Shown here: positions 15,897-25,866 of the stretch, piece after piece
Layout of the letters: the number at the start of each line of letters is the position of its first letter
Numbering within the stretch: position 1 is the stretch's first letter
Source of the DNA: an uncultured Parabacteroides sp.
Lineage (GTDB): Bacteria; Bacteroidota; Bacteroidia; Bacteroidales; Tannerellaceae
DNA: 64,000 nt
Direction of reading: 5' to 3'
Assembly (NCBI GenBank): GCA_934725305.1
Contig: CAKVBA010000008.1
Location: 1 to 64,000, forward strand
Notes under the pieces: model-generated
Told to the model about the DNA's origin: nothing
Seen by the model: the letters and a program-made list of their open reading frames with translations, nothing else
The model's database searches: none
Translations under genes and position numbers: made by a program

Positions 15897-18800
15897 TTAC
15901 TCAACTTCGACAAACCGGCTACCCGTATTGGCCCGAACCTGATGACGATACATAGCCTCACAAATTACAGGAGGCAAATAGAACCGTCCGGCATAAACGG
16001 CACACAGATGAATACGCAATGTCACCTGACGACCGGCCGGCAATTGATCGATGTAGCTATATACCCGATCGTCGCGGATATCCTGATAGCTGACGCCATT
16101 GTCTTTAGTGGCGACGGCACCTTCCATAAAACGGGTATTCAAAATCTCCCAACCAGCCGGGAACAATTCGGTCAACACCAGATGCGAATAGTTCTCCGAT
16201 GAAGCATTGTACACCGTTACCATGGCAGTCAGATTCGTGCCCTGTCTCAACGAAGAGATATCCAACGGTTGTCCCTTACTATCGAGATAGCTAACGGCTA
16301 AAGACAATCCCTGTGCTGCCGGCTCTATTGATCCTCGTGCCGGTATTCCTTCAGACATAAAGTTGACAAACAATGTAGATTTTCCTTTATTCTTGATCTC
16401 GCCGTTCACTGAGCCGGAAGCATCTTCCAACAAAGAAGAGGTCCATATACTTTTATCCGTCGAAATCGTTTCTCCCTTTCCTTCGCAACGATACTCAAAC
16501 TGCATCGATCCGTCACTCGGATAACGATCTCTAAAAGAAGAAATAGCCACCAACGCAAAAGCCGTAGTCTGTGTGCTCATCCACTCATCAGAAGCCAGTT
16601 CGTCTGAAATCTGATTGGCCAACTGAGCCGCTTCATCACCTCGATTCAACAGACAAAGCGTCAATAGACGCACTGAAAAGTCACGTACTTCACTACCCAA
16701 CGTCAAGTCGTCGGCCTCGTCATAAAGATAGACATCGCGAGTCCGCTTCATCAATGAGGTAGCCACGTCTTTACGTCCGGCTATTGCATAGGCCGAAGCC
16801 AACCACCAACGAGTAGCATCCGACAAGGATGCAGACTCCTTCAAACGGTTCATCGCTCCCATCTCCGACTTTCCGGCCAAAGCCAACAGATAGAGACGAT
16901 ACGCTTCTGTCTGTTCTTCAGCACGGGCATAATAGCCGGTTTGAGGTTTCCATCCACGAGCTACACGACGCAGATTATCTATAGCATTCCGCTTCATCGA
17001 AGTTGGCACCAAATAGCCCATCTGTTCGGCCTGCAACAAGAAATGAACAGCATAAGCCGTTCCCCAAGCATGTGAAGAAGACATTCCGGGCCAATAAGCA
17101 AATGCTCCGTCTGGAGTCTGGTAAGAGCGCATTCGGTTAATCACCTCCTTTACAGTTGCTTCTGCCCTTGCCTGCTGTTTATCAGAAAGCGAAGTCAATC
17201 GGTTTAGATAGAGCTGCGGGAAGGCTTTAGACACTATCTGCTCGATACATCCATGTGGATAATCTAACAGATAAGAGAGTCGGGATGTCAGGTTCAACGG
17301 CTTCAACGTAGAAACCTCCACCGACAGACGATTGGTTCCATCCATGCCCGGAAGAGCAATCTTACCCTTCCACGATTTACCCGGTTCTATCGTCAACGGT
17401 GTCCGTTTCCATTGTGTCTCCTCTATCGAACGAATAGTAATATCAGAAGCATAAACCGACCGATCGCCTTTGCCCACGGCAGTCAATATAACTTGTCCCA
17501 CTCCGGTCTGCTCTTTTACCCGAATGCGGAAGCTGGTCTGCTTATCTCCTTTTCGGTCAAAATAGAGCTGTTGCTCGGTAGCACCTATCACTTCCATGTT
17601 TGAAGAGCAGCTGATTGATACAGAAACGCTGCCCACCTGATCTTCTGTGGCAAACACCGTTGCCGGTATTACCATCTCTTCTCCGGCGCCAATCACTCGA
17701 GGCAATGTACCCAACAGCATCACCGGCTTACGTACCATCATCGTATAGTCGGCATGTCCATAGGCTTTACCATCACCGGCAATCACCATCACCTTCACGC
17801 GTCCTTGATAATTAGGCATCTGATAAGTATGACGCTTACGCTCACCTCGCTTCAGCAGGAATGGACCGTCGAACTGCACAACCGGCTTGAAGCGATTCAC
17901 TATCGCCTTTGGTCCTTTGTTCAAAGCGTCGTCACCACCAATACTGAACAGCTGTTCGATGCGTCCGCCATAAGCGCCCATCACTTGATTATAAAGATCC
18001 CAAGTATTAACACCCAAAGCCTCGCGTCCGTTGAAAGCCTTCCATGGATCCGGTGTCTGATAACGGGTCAAGTCGAGAAGTCCCTCATCTACAATTGCTA
18101 ATGTATAGGCCATTTCACGACCCTGTCTTTCTGAGACAGTAACCGTATAGTCACTCTCGGGCTTCACTTCTGAAGCTGCCTGTATCGTTGGATGGAGATG
18201 ACTCTCCGGCGAAGAGACTTCGACCGGCACTACTCCATAAAGACGGATTGGCAGATCATTTCTCACATGACCGTGTGGCTGCAACAACGCCACATAGATA
18301 TAAGCATTCGGCTGCATATCGGGAGTAACTTTTACCTTCATCGTTGTTTCTATACCATCACACTCCTGTTCGGAGACAGAAAGTAATTTCGATCCACTCT
18401 CTACCGTCACAATGGCTCTTGCCCCTTTGGCTGATGGGAATGTCAACACGATATTCTCGCCCGGACTATATTTTTCCTTATCGGTCTTCAACGTCAACAT
18501 CGTGGCTTCTTCGCCTCCTTCTCTATTTCTTCGTCCTTCCATTTCCGGCCAATCAAAGTAACAGATTGCTCCAGTGGCATGTTTGCTCTGCTTATCCTTG
18601 ACCGAAATATAATAGGTTCCCCATTCCTCTCTGTCAAAAGACAAATTAAAACGAGACTTTCCTGATTCATCCGTATATAAGGTAAGGGTTTTAATAGGTT
18701 TATTATAGGTATCAGACATATAGTTTGCCAACATGCTTCGGTCGGAACTCCACCACCAGTACCAATATCCTTTATAGACCTTCACTTCCAATTCCACATT

Positions 18801-21419
18801 TGCTTGAGAATAACCCTGTGGATCAACAGAGGCAACCTCAAATGTATGCGACCGATCAGTCGCCAATGGAGCATCACCTTGCTGTGGTGTACGAATACCA
18901 GCAAAACGAGAATAGGGAGCATACAACAGACGATAACTATCCAAGCTGAAATTGCCCGACTCTTCATAGACGCGAGTGACCAGATTTCCCAATAACATAC
19001 CAGGAGCCGAGTTGCCCAACTCAAAGGTAGAATGCACGACATCATTACCATTCTCATCAACCGTGCCCGAAATCAACTTACTCTCTTCACTACTGAACAG
19101 ACGTGACGGATCGTCGAAACAGAACTTCTCATATCCCTTGAACTGAGTAGGTGTAGCAATAAAAGTTCCTTTGATGTCATACTTCAAATGGCGAGCCACA
19201 GCACCTTGCAACCATTCGACATGCAGTTTCCCATTCATGGCTTCGCCACGCATCAATGTGCGGTTTGGCAGATCTAGCTGAATCTTCAAACGGTTGGGTT
19301 TAATCGTCTCAATACGAACTCGCTTAGAGAAAGAGACTCCGCCCACATCCACCTTTACATTCCATACGCCAGTGGGTGCATCTGCCTCAGTAGGAAAAGC
19401 AAAGGAATAGATACCCAACATTCCTTTAGACTGATTCTTACGCAAATAGAGCTGACCCAACGGATTATAAAGTTCCATCACTATCGGATGATTATCCGGC
19501 AGCTGCTGCAACTTGTCGTGCAACATAAAGCTGAGATGCAACGTATCTCCCGGACGCCATACGCCCCGTTCTCCATAGATAAATCCTTTGATTCCCTTCT
19601 GCACCTCTTCGCCTGAAACATCGAACGAGCTAAGTGAAAGAGACGATCCATTATCAACGCGTAGATAAGACCGAAGGTTACCTTTCGAAGCAATCAGATA
19701 GAAGGGCTTGCCAGAAGTAAAGTTCAACAAGACAGACCCTTTACTGTCGGTCTCGCTTTCGGTCAACAACTGTTGCTGATAATTATAAGCCTTCACTTTC
19801 ACTCCACTCTCCGGATCGGTAGTCAACAGATTATGCACCAAAACCGTCATACTATTGTCCGCTCCGGCCTTTGCTATCAAGCCTAAATCAGTTACCAACA
19901 CATTCTTTCCTATAGCCTTATTGAAATAGAAACTAGGTGTACAAGGATTATCAACATCCTTATAATTATAGACAGACCAATCTTGGTCGCTATTTATATA
20001 ATAATAACCTCCATCGTCGAACTGACTGCTCACCTTCTTAAACCGAATCAGATCATCTGCTAAAATCTGCTCTTTAGATCGCTTGATGCTATCTTCACAC
20101 GGATAGACTGAGAGATCTTTATTAAACGACAATTCGATTCGATAAATGGCTCCTTGTTCCGGCTCAATCATCTTCTTCAGGTCAATACCGAATGTATTCC
20201 AATGAGTCAGATCATGATCTTCTTCATCCAGGAAGATTGTCTGCAAAGCCACCAAACGACCAACACGTGTCAGATCGGATTGGTAATCCAACTGATTAAC
20301 CTGCAAAAACTGCCCGATATTTCGCTCTAACACTTTGATCACACGCACTTCAACACCTCGCAAAAAGACCGACTGGAAAGGAACAACCCACTGTCCGTCT
20401 TGCGGCATAATAGTTCCTCCACTCACGAAACGGACAGCCGGAACCAATTTCTCCAATTCCACCTGCTGCACTACTTCCTCCTGCAATGTCAATCCACTCT
20501 GACTACGCAGATTCTTACTAACATGAACATTCAACACACCCATACGACCGGCATCCGGATAGAGACGTAATTTGTTTCCATCCACCTGAACCGTCTCGTT
20601 TTTATTGTCTGACAGAAAAGCCAAGCCTCTCATATCCTGTGACTCATCCAGTTTCTTGGTAAAAACAACTTCAACATAGCTCTCAGGATCGTGTTGCAGT
20701 CTGACATCATACACCTTGAAATCATTTTGATTAGGAATGGTAATAGACAACAGATCCTCTTCAGGCAAATTCAATTTGTTTTTCCCTACCGACAAATGAA
20801 TGATTCGTTCTCTCTCTATCGTAGCCGGAACAGTCAAGGTAACCTCGTGTTTCCTACCATCCGGACTATGTTTCCACTGTTTCTCCACCTTTTCGGAACA
20901 ATTGATCACCGATTCCACCATCTCGGGTTGTTCCCGGTCCGGCGTAAACAACGAACATACGACATCATAATTATTCTCATTCTTCGGATTAATATCCATA
21001 GATTGCTGATAAGCCTTAAATGTCAACGGAAAGGTTGTAAAAGAGAAGGAAAACGAGCGGTCCTTATCTGTTACCTCAAACCATTTGGAAAGATCGGCCG
21101 TCACCGTATAGGTCTTATTACACTCAAAAGACAGAGCAGGCTTAAATACAACCGTATGGTTATTCTCATAAATAAATGTACCCTTCACCTCCGGCTCTAT
21201 ACGAAAAGCCTTTGGCAGCTGGTCGACTTTAGTTAATACCTCTTCAGATATTTCTTGGTTCAGAACAAGATAAATTGGAGTGTACCGCGAAACCTTACCT
21301 GATGTAAAAGCTTCCACGTACGGATTAAAGGTGTTGTCTGGTTTATTCCCGGTAGAATTACAACCGACCAATAAGCACAACAGACTACAAATACATAGAA
21401 GATAAAAATGCTTAACCAT
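15897..21419 (-). CDS. Bacterial alpha-2-macroglobulin lipoprotein with intact thioester motif
   Basis: Periplasmic or surface lipoprotein of 1840 aa. The signal peptide ends in a lipobox (LLVGCNS, Cys near residue 20). MG-type beta domains fill most of the N-terminal half, and MG2 and A2M family segments are recognisable, for example YGERGVWRPGDTLHLSF. The thioester site is PHGCIEQ with Cys1391, so this is the covalent protease-trapping class. Such proteins are thought to protect the envelope from host or rival proteases when the cell wall is breached (family knowledge). It is the longest gene in the window. In many bacteria the partner is PBP1C; here the nearest PBP is a PBP1A-type gene about 1 kb away on the other strand. 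Confidence 0.92.
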   Translation of the reverse strand: MVKHFYLLCICSLLCLLVGCNSTGNKPDNTFNPYVEAFTSGKVSRYTPIYLVLNQEISEEVLTKVDQLPKAFRIEPEVKGTFIYENNHTVVFKPALSFECNKTYTVTADLSKWFEVTDKDRSFSFSFTTFPLTFKAYQQSMDINPKNENNYDVVCSLFTPDREQPEMVESVINCSEKVEKQWKHSPDGRKHEVTLTVPATIERERIIHLSVGKNKLNLPEEDLLSITIPNQNDFKVYDVRLQHDPESYVEVVFTKKLDESQDMRGLAFLSDNKNETVQVDGNKLRLYPDAGRMGVLNVHVSKNLRSQSGLTLQEEVVQQVELEKLVPAVRFVSGGTIMPQDGQWVVPFQSVFLRGVEVRVIKVLERNIGQFLQVNQLDYQSDLTRVGRLVALQTIFLDEEDHDLTHWNTFGIDLKKMIEPEQGAIYRIELSFNKDLSVYPCEDSIKRSKEQILADDLIRFKKVSSQFDDGGYYYINSDQDWSVYNYKDVDNPCTPSFYFNKAIGKNVLVTDLGLIAKAGADNSMTVLVHNLLTTDPESGVKVKAYNYQQQLLTESETDSKGSVLLNFTSGKPFYLIASKGNLRSYLRVDNGSSLSLSSFDVSGEEVQKGIKGFIYGERGVWRPGDTLHLSFMLHDKLQQLPDNHPIVMELYNPLGQLYLRKNQSKGMLGIYSFAFPTEADAPTGVWNVKVDVGGVSFSKRVRIETIKPNRLKIQLDLPNRTLMRGEAMNGKLHVEWLQGAVARHLKYDIKGTFIATPTQFKGYEKFCFDDPSRLFSSEESKLISGTVDENGNDVVHSTFELGNSAPGMLLGNLVTRVYEESGNFSLDSYRLLYAPYSRFAGIRTPQQGDAPLATDRSHTFEVASVDPQGYSQANVELEVKVYKGYWYWWWSSDRSMLANYMSDTYNKPIKTLTLYTDESGKSRFNLSFDREEWGTYYISVKDKQSKHATGAICYFDWPEMEGRRNREGGEEATMLTLKTDKEKYSPGENIVLTFPSAKGARAIVTVESGSKLLSVSEQECDGIETTMKVKVTPDMQPNAYIYVALLQPHGHVRNDLPIRLYGVVPVEVSSPESHLHPTIQAASEVKPESDYTVTVSERQGREMAYTLAIVDEGLLDLTRYQTPDPWKAFNGREALGVNTWDLYNQVMGAYGGRIEQLFSIGGDDALNKGPKAIVNRFKPVVQFDGPFLLKRGERKRHTYQMPNYQGRVKVMVIAGDGKAYGHADYTMMVRKPVMLLGTLPRVIGAGEEMVIPATVFATEDQVGSVSVSISCSSNMEVIGATEQQLYFDRKGDKQTSFRIRVKEQTGVGQVILTAVGKGDRSVYASDITIRSIEETQWKRTPLTIEPGKSWKGKIALPGMDGTNRLSVEVSTLKPLNLTSRLSYLLDYPHGCIEQIVSKAFPQLYLNRLTSLSDKQQARAEATVKEVINRMRSYQTPDGAFAYWPGMSSSHAWGTAYAVHFLLQAEQMGYLVPTSMKRNAIDNLRRVARGWKPQTGYYARAEEQTEAYRLYLLALAGKSEMGAMNRLKESASLSDATRWWLASAYAIAGRKDVATSLMKRTRDVYLYDEADDLTLGSEVRDFSVRLLTLCLLNRGDEAAQLANQISDELASDEWMSTQTTAFALVAISSFRDRYPSDGSMQFEYRCEGKGETISTDKSIWTSSLLEDASGSVNGEIKNKGKSTLFVNFMSEGIPARGSIEPAAQGLSLAVSYLDSKGQPLDISSLRQGTNLTAMVTVYNASSENYSHLVLTELFPAGWEILNTRFMEGAVATKDNGVSYQDIRDDRVYSYIDQLPAGRQVTLRIHLCAVYAGRFYLPPVICEAMYRHQVRANTGSRFVEVE

Positions 21420-21534
21420 AGTCTTTTGTTATTAAATGTTCATATCTACAAATATAACGTTTATAAACAAACAAAGGTTGATAAAACATCATTATCTTTG
21501 TTCCTCTTATAATAAATGATGCATTGTTGAACTG

Positions 21535-23382
21535 ATGAATGAATTGCTTTTACTCTTAAAGAAGTTTTTCGGATATACCTCTTTTCGTCCTTTACAAGCG
21601 GATATTATCCAACGTATTTTACAGAAGAAAGATTCACTGGTATTGATGCCAACAGGTGGCGGAAAGTCTATCTGCTATCAACTACCGGCCGTTTATCTGC
21701 CGGGAACAGCCATTGTGATCTCTCCGCTGATTGCGTTGATGAAAGATCAGGTAGAAGGACTTGTTGCCAACGGCATTCCGGCTGCGGCTATCAACAGCAT
21801 GATGCCCGAAGCCGAACAGCAGCAGGTGAAGCAACTCTGCGCACAAGGTAAAATCAAACTGCTCTATATCTCGCCCGAACGGGTCAAGAGTGAGGCTGAT
21901 TGGTTTTTACCCCGATTGGATATCTCATTGATTGCGATTGATGAAGCACACTGTATCTCTCAATGGGGACACGATTTCCGGCCCGAATATACTCAGTTGG
22001 CCATACTAAAAGAGCGTTTTCCCAAAGTGCCAATCGTGGCCCTAACAGCCACGGCAGACAAGACTACGCGTCAGGACATTCTGGAGCAGCTGAAATTAGA
22101 GCAACCCGAAACCTTTATCTCCTCTTTTGACCGGCCCAACCTATCACTGACCGTGAGGCAAGGATTGAACAAACGGGAAAAGATACGCACCATTGTACAG
22201 TTTATTCGGGAACATCGTCAGCAGTCGGGCATCATCTATTGTATGAAACGCAATGACACAGAGATGTTGGCCGACGAATTGAGTATGTACAACATCAAGA
22301 CAACGGCCTATCATGCAGGACTCACTCCGGCTGCACGCGAACAAGCTCAGGATGATTTCATCAACGACCGCGTGGATGTGGTCTGCGCAACCATTGCCTT
22401 CGGTATGGGCATCGACAAAAGTAATGTGCGCTGGATTATCCATTACAACATGCCGAAAAGCATCGAGAACTATTATCAGGAGATTGGTCGTGCCGGTCGA
22501 GACGGGATGAAGAGCGATACGCTACTCTTTTACTCGATGAACGACCTAAAGGTGCTCTCTATGTTCGTCGAAGAGAGTAATCAGAAAGAGTTGAACATGG
22601 AGAAACTGCAATGGATGCGTCGGTATTGCGAGGCCAGTATCTGCCGCCGCCGAATCCTGCTGAGCTATTTCGGAGAAGAAAGTCATCACGATTGTGATAA
22701 TTGTGATGTCTGCAAGAATCCACCCGAACGATTTGATGGCAGTATTCTGGTGCAAAAGGCCTTGAGTGCTCTTGCACGCACCGGACAAAACTGCGGCATA
22801 CAGATGCTCATTCATATCTTAAGAGGATCGGTCCGGGCCGAACTGTTAGAGAAAGGATATAACCACTTGAAGACCTATGGAGCAGGACGTGACTTGGGTT
22901 ACAAAGAGTGGCAGGCCTATATTTATCAGATGATTCATCTGGGATATATAGAAATAGATTATACCGCCGGTATGACACTGAAGATTACTCCAGCCGGAAA
23001 CCGCGTGCTGTTTGGTAAACAAAAAGCCGAACTGTCACGTTATAAAGAGATTGTTTATACTCAAGACACAACCAGCTCAACCAGCAAATCACGATTCAAA
23101 GCTCAACCCATCCGTCCGCTGGCTGATGCCTCCATTGATGAAACGCTCTCGGATGCGCTTCATCAACTGCGCAAACAGATTGCTGAACGCGACCACATGC
23201 CGGCCTATATCATCTTTTCAGACAATTCATTGGAGGATATGGTCAACCAGAAACCGGTTACTTTGGAACAGTTTAGTGAGATTCATGGTGTAGGACAGAT
23301 TAAGTTGAACAAATATGGACGAGTATTTGTCTCGCTAATCCGATTCGTACTAAAACTGCCCAAACTGGAAGATATCAGCTGA
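21535..23382 (+). CDS. recQ: ATP-dependent DNA helicase RecQ
   Basis: Superfamily 2 3'-5' helicase of 615 aa, with the domain order of full RecQ. The helicase core has the FRPLQ motif 0, Walker A PTGGGKS, DEAH (IAIDEAHCISQWGHDFRPEY) and motif VI QEIGRAGRDG. An RQC zinc module follows (CEASICRRR...CDNCDVC, four Cys), then a winged helix. A C-terminal HRDC domain has MPAYIIFSDNSLEDM. It acts in recombination and fork repair. A TATCTTTG at 21493-21500 is a probable -7 element. It is convergent with pabC, with only 8 bp between stop codons and no evident terminator. Confidence 0.95.
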   Translation: MNELLLLLKKFFGYTSFRPLQADIIQRILQKKDSLVLMPTGGGKSICYQLPAVYLPGTAIVISPLIALMKDQVEGLVANGIPAAAINSMMPEAEQQQVKQLCAQGKIKLLYISPERVKSEADWFLPRLDISLIAIDEAHCISQWGHDFRPEYTQLAILKERFPKVPIVALTATADKTTRQDILEQLKLEQPETFISSFDRPNLSLTVRQGLNKREKIRTIVQFIREHRQQSGIIYCMKRNDTEMLADELSMYNIKTTAYHAGLTPAAREQAQDDFINDRVDVVCATIAFGMGIDKSNVRWIIHYNMPKSIENYYQEIGRAGRDGMKSDTLLFYSMNDLKVLSMFVEESNQKELNMEKLQWMRRYCEASICRRRILLSYFGEESHHDCDNCDVCKNPPERFDGSILVQKALSALARTGQNCGIQMLIHILRGSVRAELLEKGYNHLKTYGAGRDLGYKEWQAYIYQMIHLGYIEIDYTAGMTLKITPAGNRVLFGKQKAELSRYKEIVYTQDTTSSTSKSRFKAQPIRPLADASIDETLSDALHQLRKQIAERDHMPAYIIFSDNSLEDMVNQKPVTLEQFSEIHGVGQIKLNKYGRVFVSLIRFVLKLPKLEDIS

Positions 23383-23390
23383 TAGCTTAC

Positions 23391-23981
23391 CTAGCGGCGG
23401 ATACAGGAAATGGGCAGATCGATCTCTCCAAATCCAATCAAGGCATTGAAAAGGCGGATACGGGAAAATCCGGATAAATCGGAAACAGAGATGGAAGCTG
23501 CCTCAATGCCTCCTTCATCCAACAAGGCAGCCCGATGTGTGCCGGCCAGCAGCGGTTCTGCCGGAGTCTGCCACTGCTCACCATTCCACAGTGCCACATT
23601 GCAGATAGAAGTATCGGTCAATAATCCTTGACGCACCACCAATACATCATCGGCCTCAGCCCTGCAAGCAAACAACTCATTCAAGACAGTGCGGTCGGTT
23701 GATTTATAACGGTAATCGGCCTCATCAGAACAGACCAGCTTCAAGGTAGCGACAGGTCGCAGGTGATAAGGAGAATAAGTAACTTCTCGAATCTCCGTAT
23801 CATACACAACCCGACACTTCGTCCGCTCTATATAGGCTTCGGGCGAGATAAAACGAACCAGATCCAACGGTTCTGACGCACCCAAACACAGCCTGCGCGT
23901 ACGATTCATACGTTCATTATGATAGGCCAGACGCATTATCCGGCCCTGCTCTATACATATAGTCTCAATAAATGGGCACAT
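23391..23981 (-). CDS. pabC: Aminodeoxychorismate lyase-like class IV aminotransferase
   Basis: Short (196 aa) PLP-dependent fold-type IV protein. Placed directly after pabB, it most likely converts 4-amino-4-deoxychorismate to p-aminobenzoate plus pyruvate for folate synthesis. Visible features are MRLAYHNERMNRTRR near the N-terminus, the probable PLP Lys in ATLKLVCSDEADYRYKSTDR (about residues 78-97), and the C-terminal LLTDTSICNVALW and PLLAGTHRAALL segments. It is much shorter than E. coli PabC (269 aa), as in other Bacteroidetes. It overlaps pabB by 17 nt. Confidence 0.82.
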   Translation of the reverse strand: MCPFIETICIEQGRIMRLAYHNERMNRTRRLCLGASEPLDLVRFISPEAYIERTKCRVVYDTEIREVTYSPYHLRPVATLKLVCSDEADYRYKSTDRTVLNELFACRAEADDVLVVRQGLLTDTSICNVALWNGEQWQTPAEPLLAGTHRAALLDEGGIEAASISVSDLSGFSRIRLFNALIGFGEIDLPISCIRR

Positions 23982-24951
23982 ACACCTTCTGCTTCATCTC
24001 GTTATACTCACTGTGGCAATCACTGCGAGAGGTGATTCCACCTCCACTTTTAAAGACCAACCGTCCATCCTGTTGCTCTATGAAACGAATCATCACCGCA
24101 CTATTGACATTCTTACCATCGAAGCAACCCATCACGCCGGTATAGAAGCCTCGATCATAACCTTCAGCCTCCTCAATGATTTCAACCGTCTTACGCTTGG
24201 GTGCGCCGGTGATAGAGCCTGCCGGCAACAGTAGGAAAAATATATCGCCCAGCCGACTGGTCCAATCTCCCGGCAAATGGCCGGCTACTTCGCTGCTCAC
24301 CTGCAGCAATCCTCCACAGTTGGTCTGCAGCTCATCGATATAACGATAACGAGGCACGCCCACCTGATTTGCCACCATACTCAGGTCGTTGCGGATCAGA
24401 TCTACAATCGTGGCATGCTCGGCCGTTTCCTTCGGATCGTCAAGTATCACCTGGCGGGCATTGGGTGTATCAGAATCAATTGTTCCCTTCATCGGGAAAG
24501 AACAGATACGTCCCTGCTCAATACGAACAAATATCTCGGGCGAGAAGACGATAAAGTGATCTTTCAGCCACAGTTTATATTTAGCCCGTGAGCCATGAAA
24601 CACCTCCTCCAGCGACAAATTAGTGCGCACTTTGGTGGGACAAGTCAGATTTACCAAATACGAATTACCGGCATAAATGGCCTGTTGCACCACCTGAAAC
24701 GACCGGGTATAATCGGCCTCTGACACCGGATCGATTTCCCATACCACCGAAGCAGTACGGTTTGGAAAAGAGATGCCATCGGTGTTGCGCCATCCCTCCA
24801 AATCGTAGAGCATTTCCGAGGAATCAATATCCTCCGGCCGCTCTACCAGACATTTTTCCTGCTTATAATCTATAACAAACAGAAAGGGTTGCCCCTCTTT
24901 CCCCCATTGGTTCATTCGGGCAACCGCTTCTGCTTTCGTACAATATTTCAT
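23965..24951 (-). CDS. pabB: Aminodeoxychorismate synthase component I
   Basis: Chorismate-binding enzyme of 328 aa that, with a glutamine amidotransferase, makes 4-amino-4-deoxychorismate for folate. The C-terminal chorismate-utilising domain is clear: FPMKGTIDSD (the PabB-type KGT loop), DLIRNDLSMVANQVGVPRY, PAGSITGAPKRKTVEIIEEAEGYDRGFYTGVMG and a late FKSGGGITSRSD. It lacks the N-terminal subdomain of the roughly 450-aa proteobacterial form. The Lys in the KGT loop distinguishes it from anthranilate synthase. It is in an operon with pabC (17-nt overlap). The next gene upstream, aguB, ends 22 bp before it. Confidence 0.9.
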   Translation of the reverse strand: MKYCTKAEAVARMNQWGKEGQPFLFVIDYKQEKCLVERPEDIDSSEMLYDLEGWRNTDGISFPNRTASVVWEIDPVSEADYTRSFQVVQQAIYAGNSYLVNLTCPTKVRTNLSLEEVFHGSRAKYKLWLKDHFIVFSPEIFVRIEQGRICSFPMKGTIDSDTPNARQVILDDPKETAEHATIVDLIRNDLSMVANQVGVPRYRYIDELQTNCGGLLQVSSEVAGHLPGDWTSRLGDIFFLLLPAGSITGAPKRKTVEIIEEAEGYDRGFYTGVMGCFDGKNVNSAVMIRFIEQQDGRLVFKSGGGITSRSDCHSEYNEMKQKVYVPIY

Positions 24952-24973
24952 ATCCGTATGGAACTATTATTCC

Positions 24974-25849
24974 TCAATCCAGGAAACGTTTTGTCAAGCC
25001 CTCAAAGGCATCGATACGACGGTCACGGAAAAAGGGCCACCAACGTCGCACATTCTCACAACGAGACTTATCGACCTCAACCACACAAATCTCTTCTCTA
25101 TCATTGGGCAACTCTGCCAACAATTCGCCCTGCGGACCTGCCACGAAACTGTTACCCCAGAAAGAGATACCATTTGTCTGACCCGAAGGATCCTCTTCGT
25201 GTCCCACACGGTTAACGGTAACAACCGGAAGGCCATTGGCCACAGCATGTCCGCGCTGTACTACAACCCAAGCTCCTAACTGACGAGATTTCTCTGCCAC
25301 GGTATCGGTGCTTTCCCAACCGATTGCCGTTGGGTAGATCAAGATGTCCGCACCACGCATAGCCATCAAACGGGCAGCTTCGGGATACCACTGATCCCAA
25401 CAAACCAAAACGCCCAGACGACCCACAGAGGTATTAATCGGTTCAAAGCCTAAATCACCCGGAGTGAAATAGAACTTTTCATAATAAGCAGGATCATCCG
25501 GTATATGCATCTTGCGATACTTTCCGGCAATCGTTCCATCCTTTTCCAAAACGACAGCAGTGTTATGATACAGACCGGCTGCACGTTTTTCAAAGAGCGA
25601 CAACACAATCACAACGCCCAGTTCTTTGGCCAAAGCCCCAAAGCTCTCTGTTGACGGACCGGGAATCGGTTCAGCCTGATCAAACACAGAGGTGTCTTCA
25701 GTCTGACAGAAATAGAGTCCATTATGCAACTCCTGTAATACAATCAGTTCTGCGCCCTTATCAGCAGCAAAACGTATATTTTTCTGCAGTTTTTCAATAT
25801 TGGCAGCTCTGTCTGCCGTATTGCTCTGCTGTATAATACCAACCTTCAT
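24974..25849 (-). CDS. aguB: N-carbamoylputrescine amidase
   Basis: Nitrilase-superfamily amidohydrolase of 291 aa, second step of the agmatine route: N-carbamoylputrescine to putrescine, CO2 and ammonia. The Glu-Lys-Cys triad is visible in LIVLQELHNGLYF (Glu), YRKMHIPDDP (Lys) and VLVCWDQWYPE (Cys). The start MKVGIIQQSN at 25849 is preferred; the frame is open 20 codons further, but that extension runs into aguA and is not conserved-looking. It sits 17 bp downstream of aguA, giving an aguA-aguB operon. Confidence 0.93.
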   Translation of the reverse strand: MKVGIIQQSNTADRAANIEKLQKNIRFAADKGAELIVLQELHNGLYFCQTEDTSVFDQAEPIPGPSTESFGALAKELGVVIVLSLFEKRAAGLYHNTAVVLEKDGTIAGKYRKMHIPDDPAYYEKFYFTPGDLGFEPINTSVGRLGVLVCWDQWYPEAARLMAMRGADILIYPTAIGWESTDTVAEKSRQLGAWVVVQRGHAVANGLPVVTVNRVGHEEDPSGQTNGISFWGNSFVAGPQGELLAELPNDREEICVVEVDKSRCENVRRWWPFFRDRRIDAFEGLTKRFLD

Positions 25850-25866
25850 ACCTTTCTCTTCTATTC

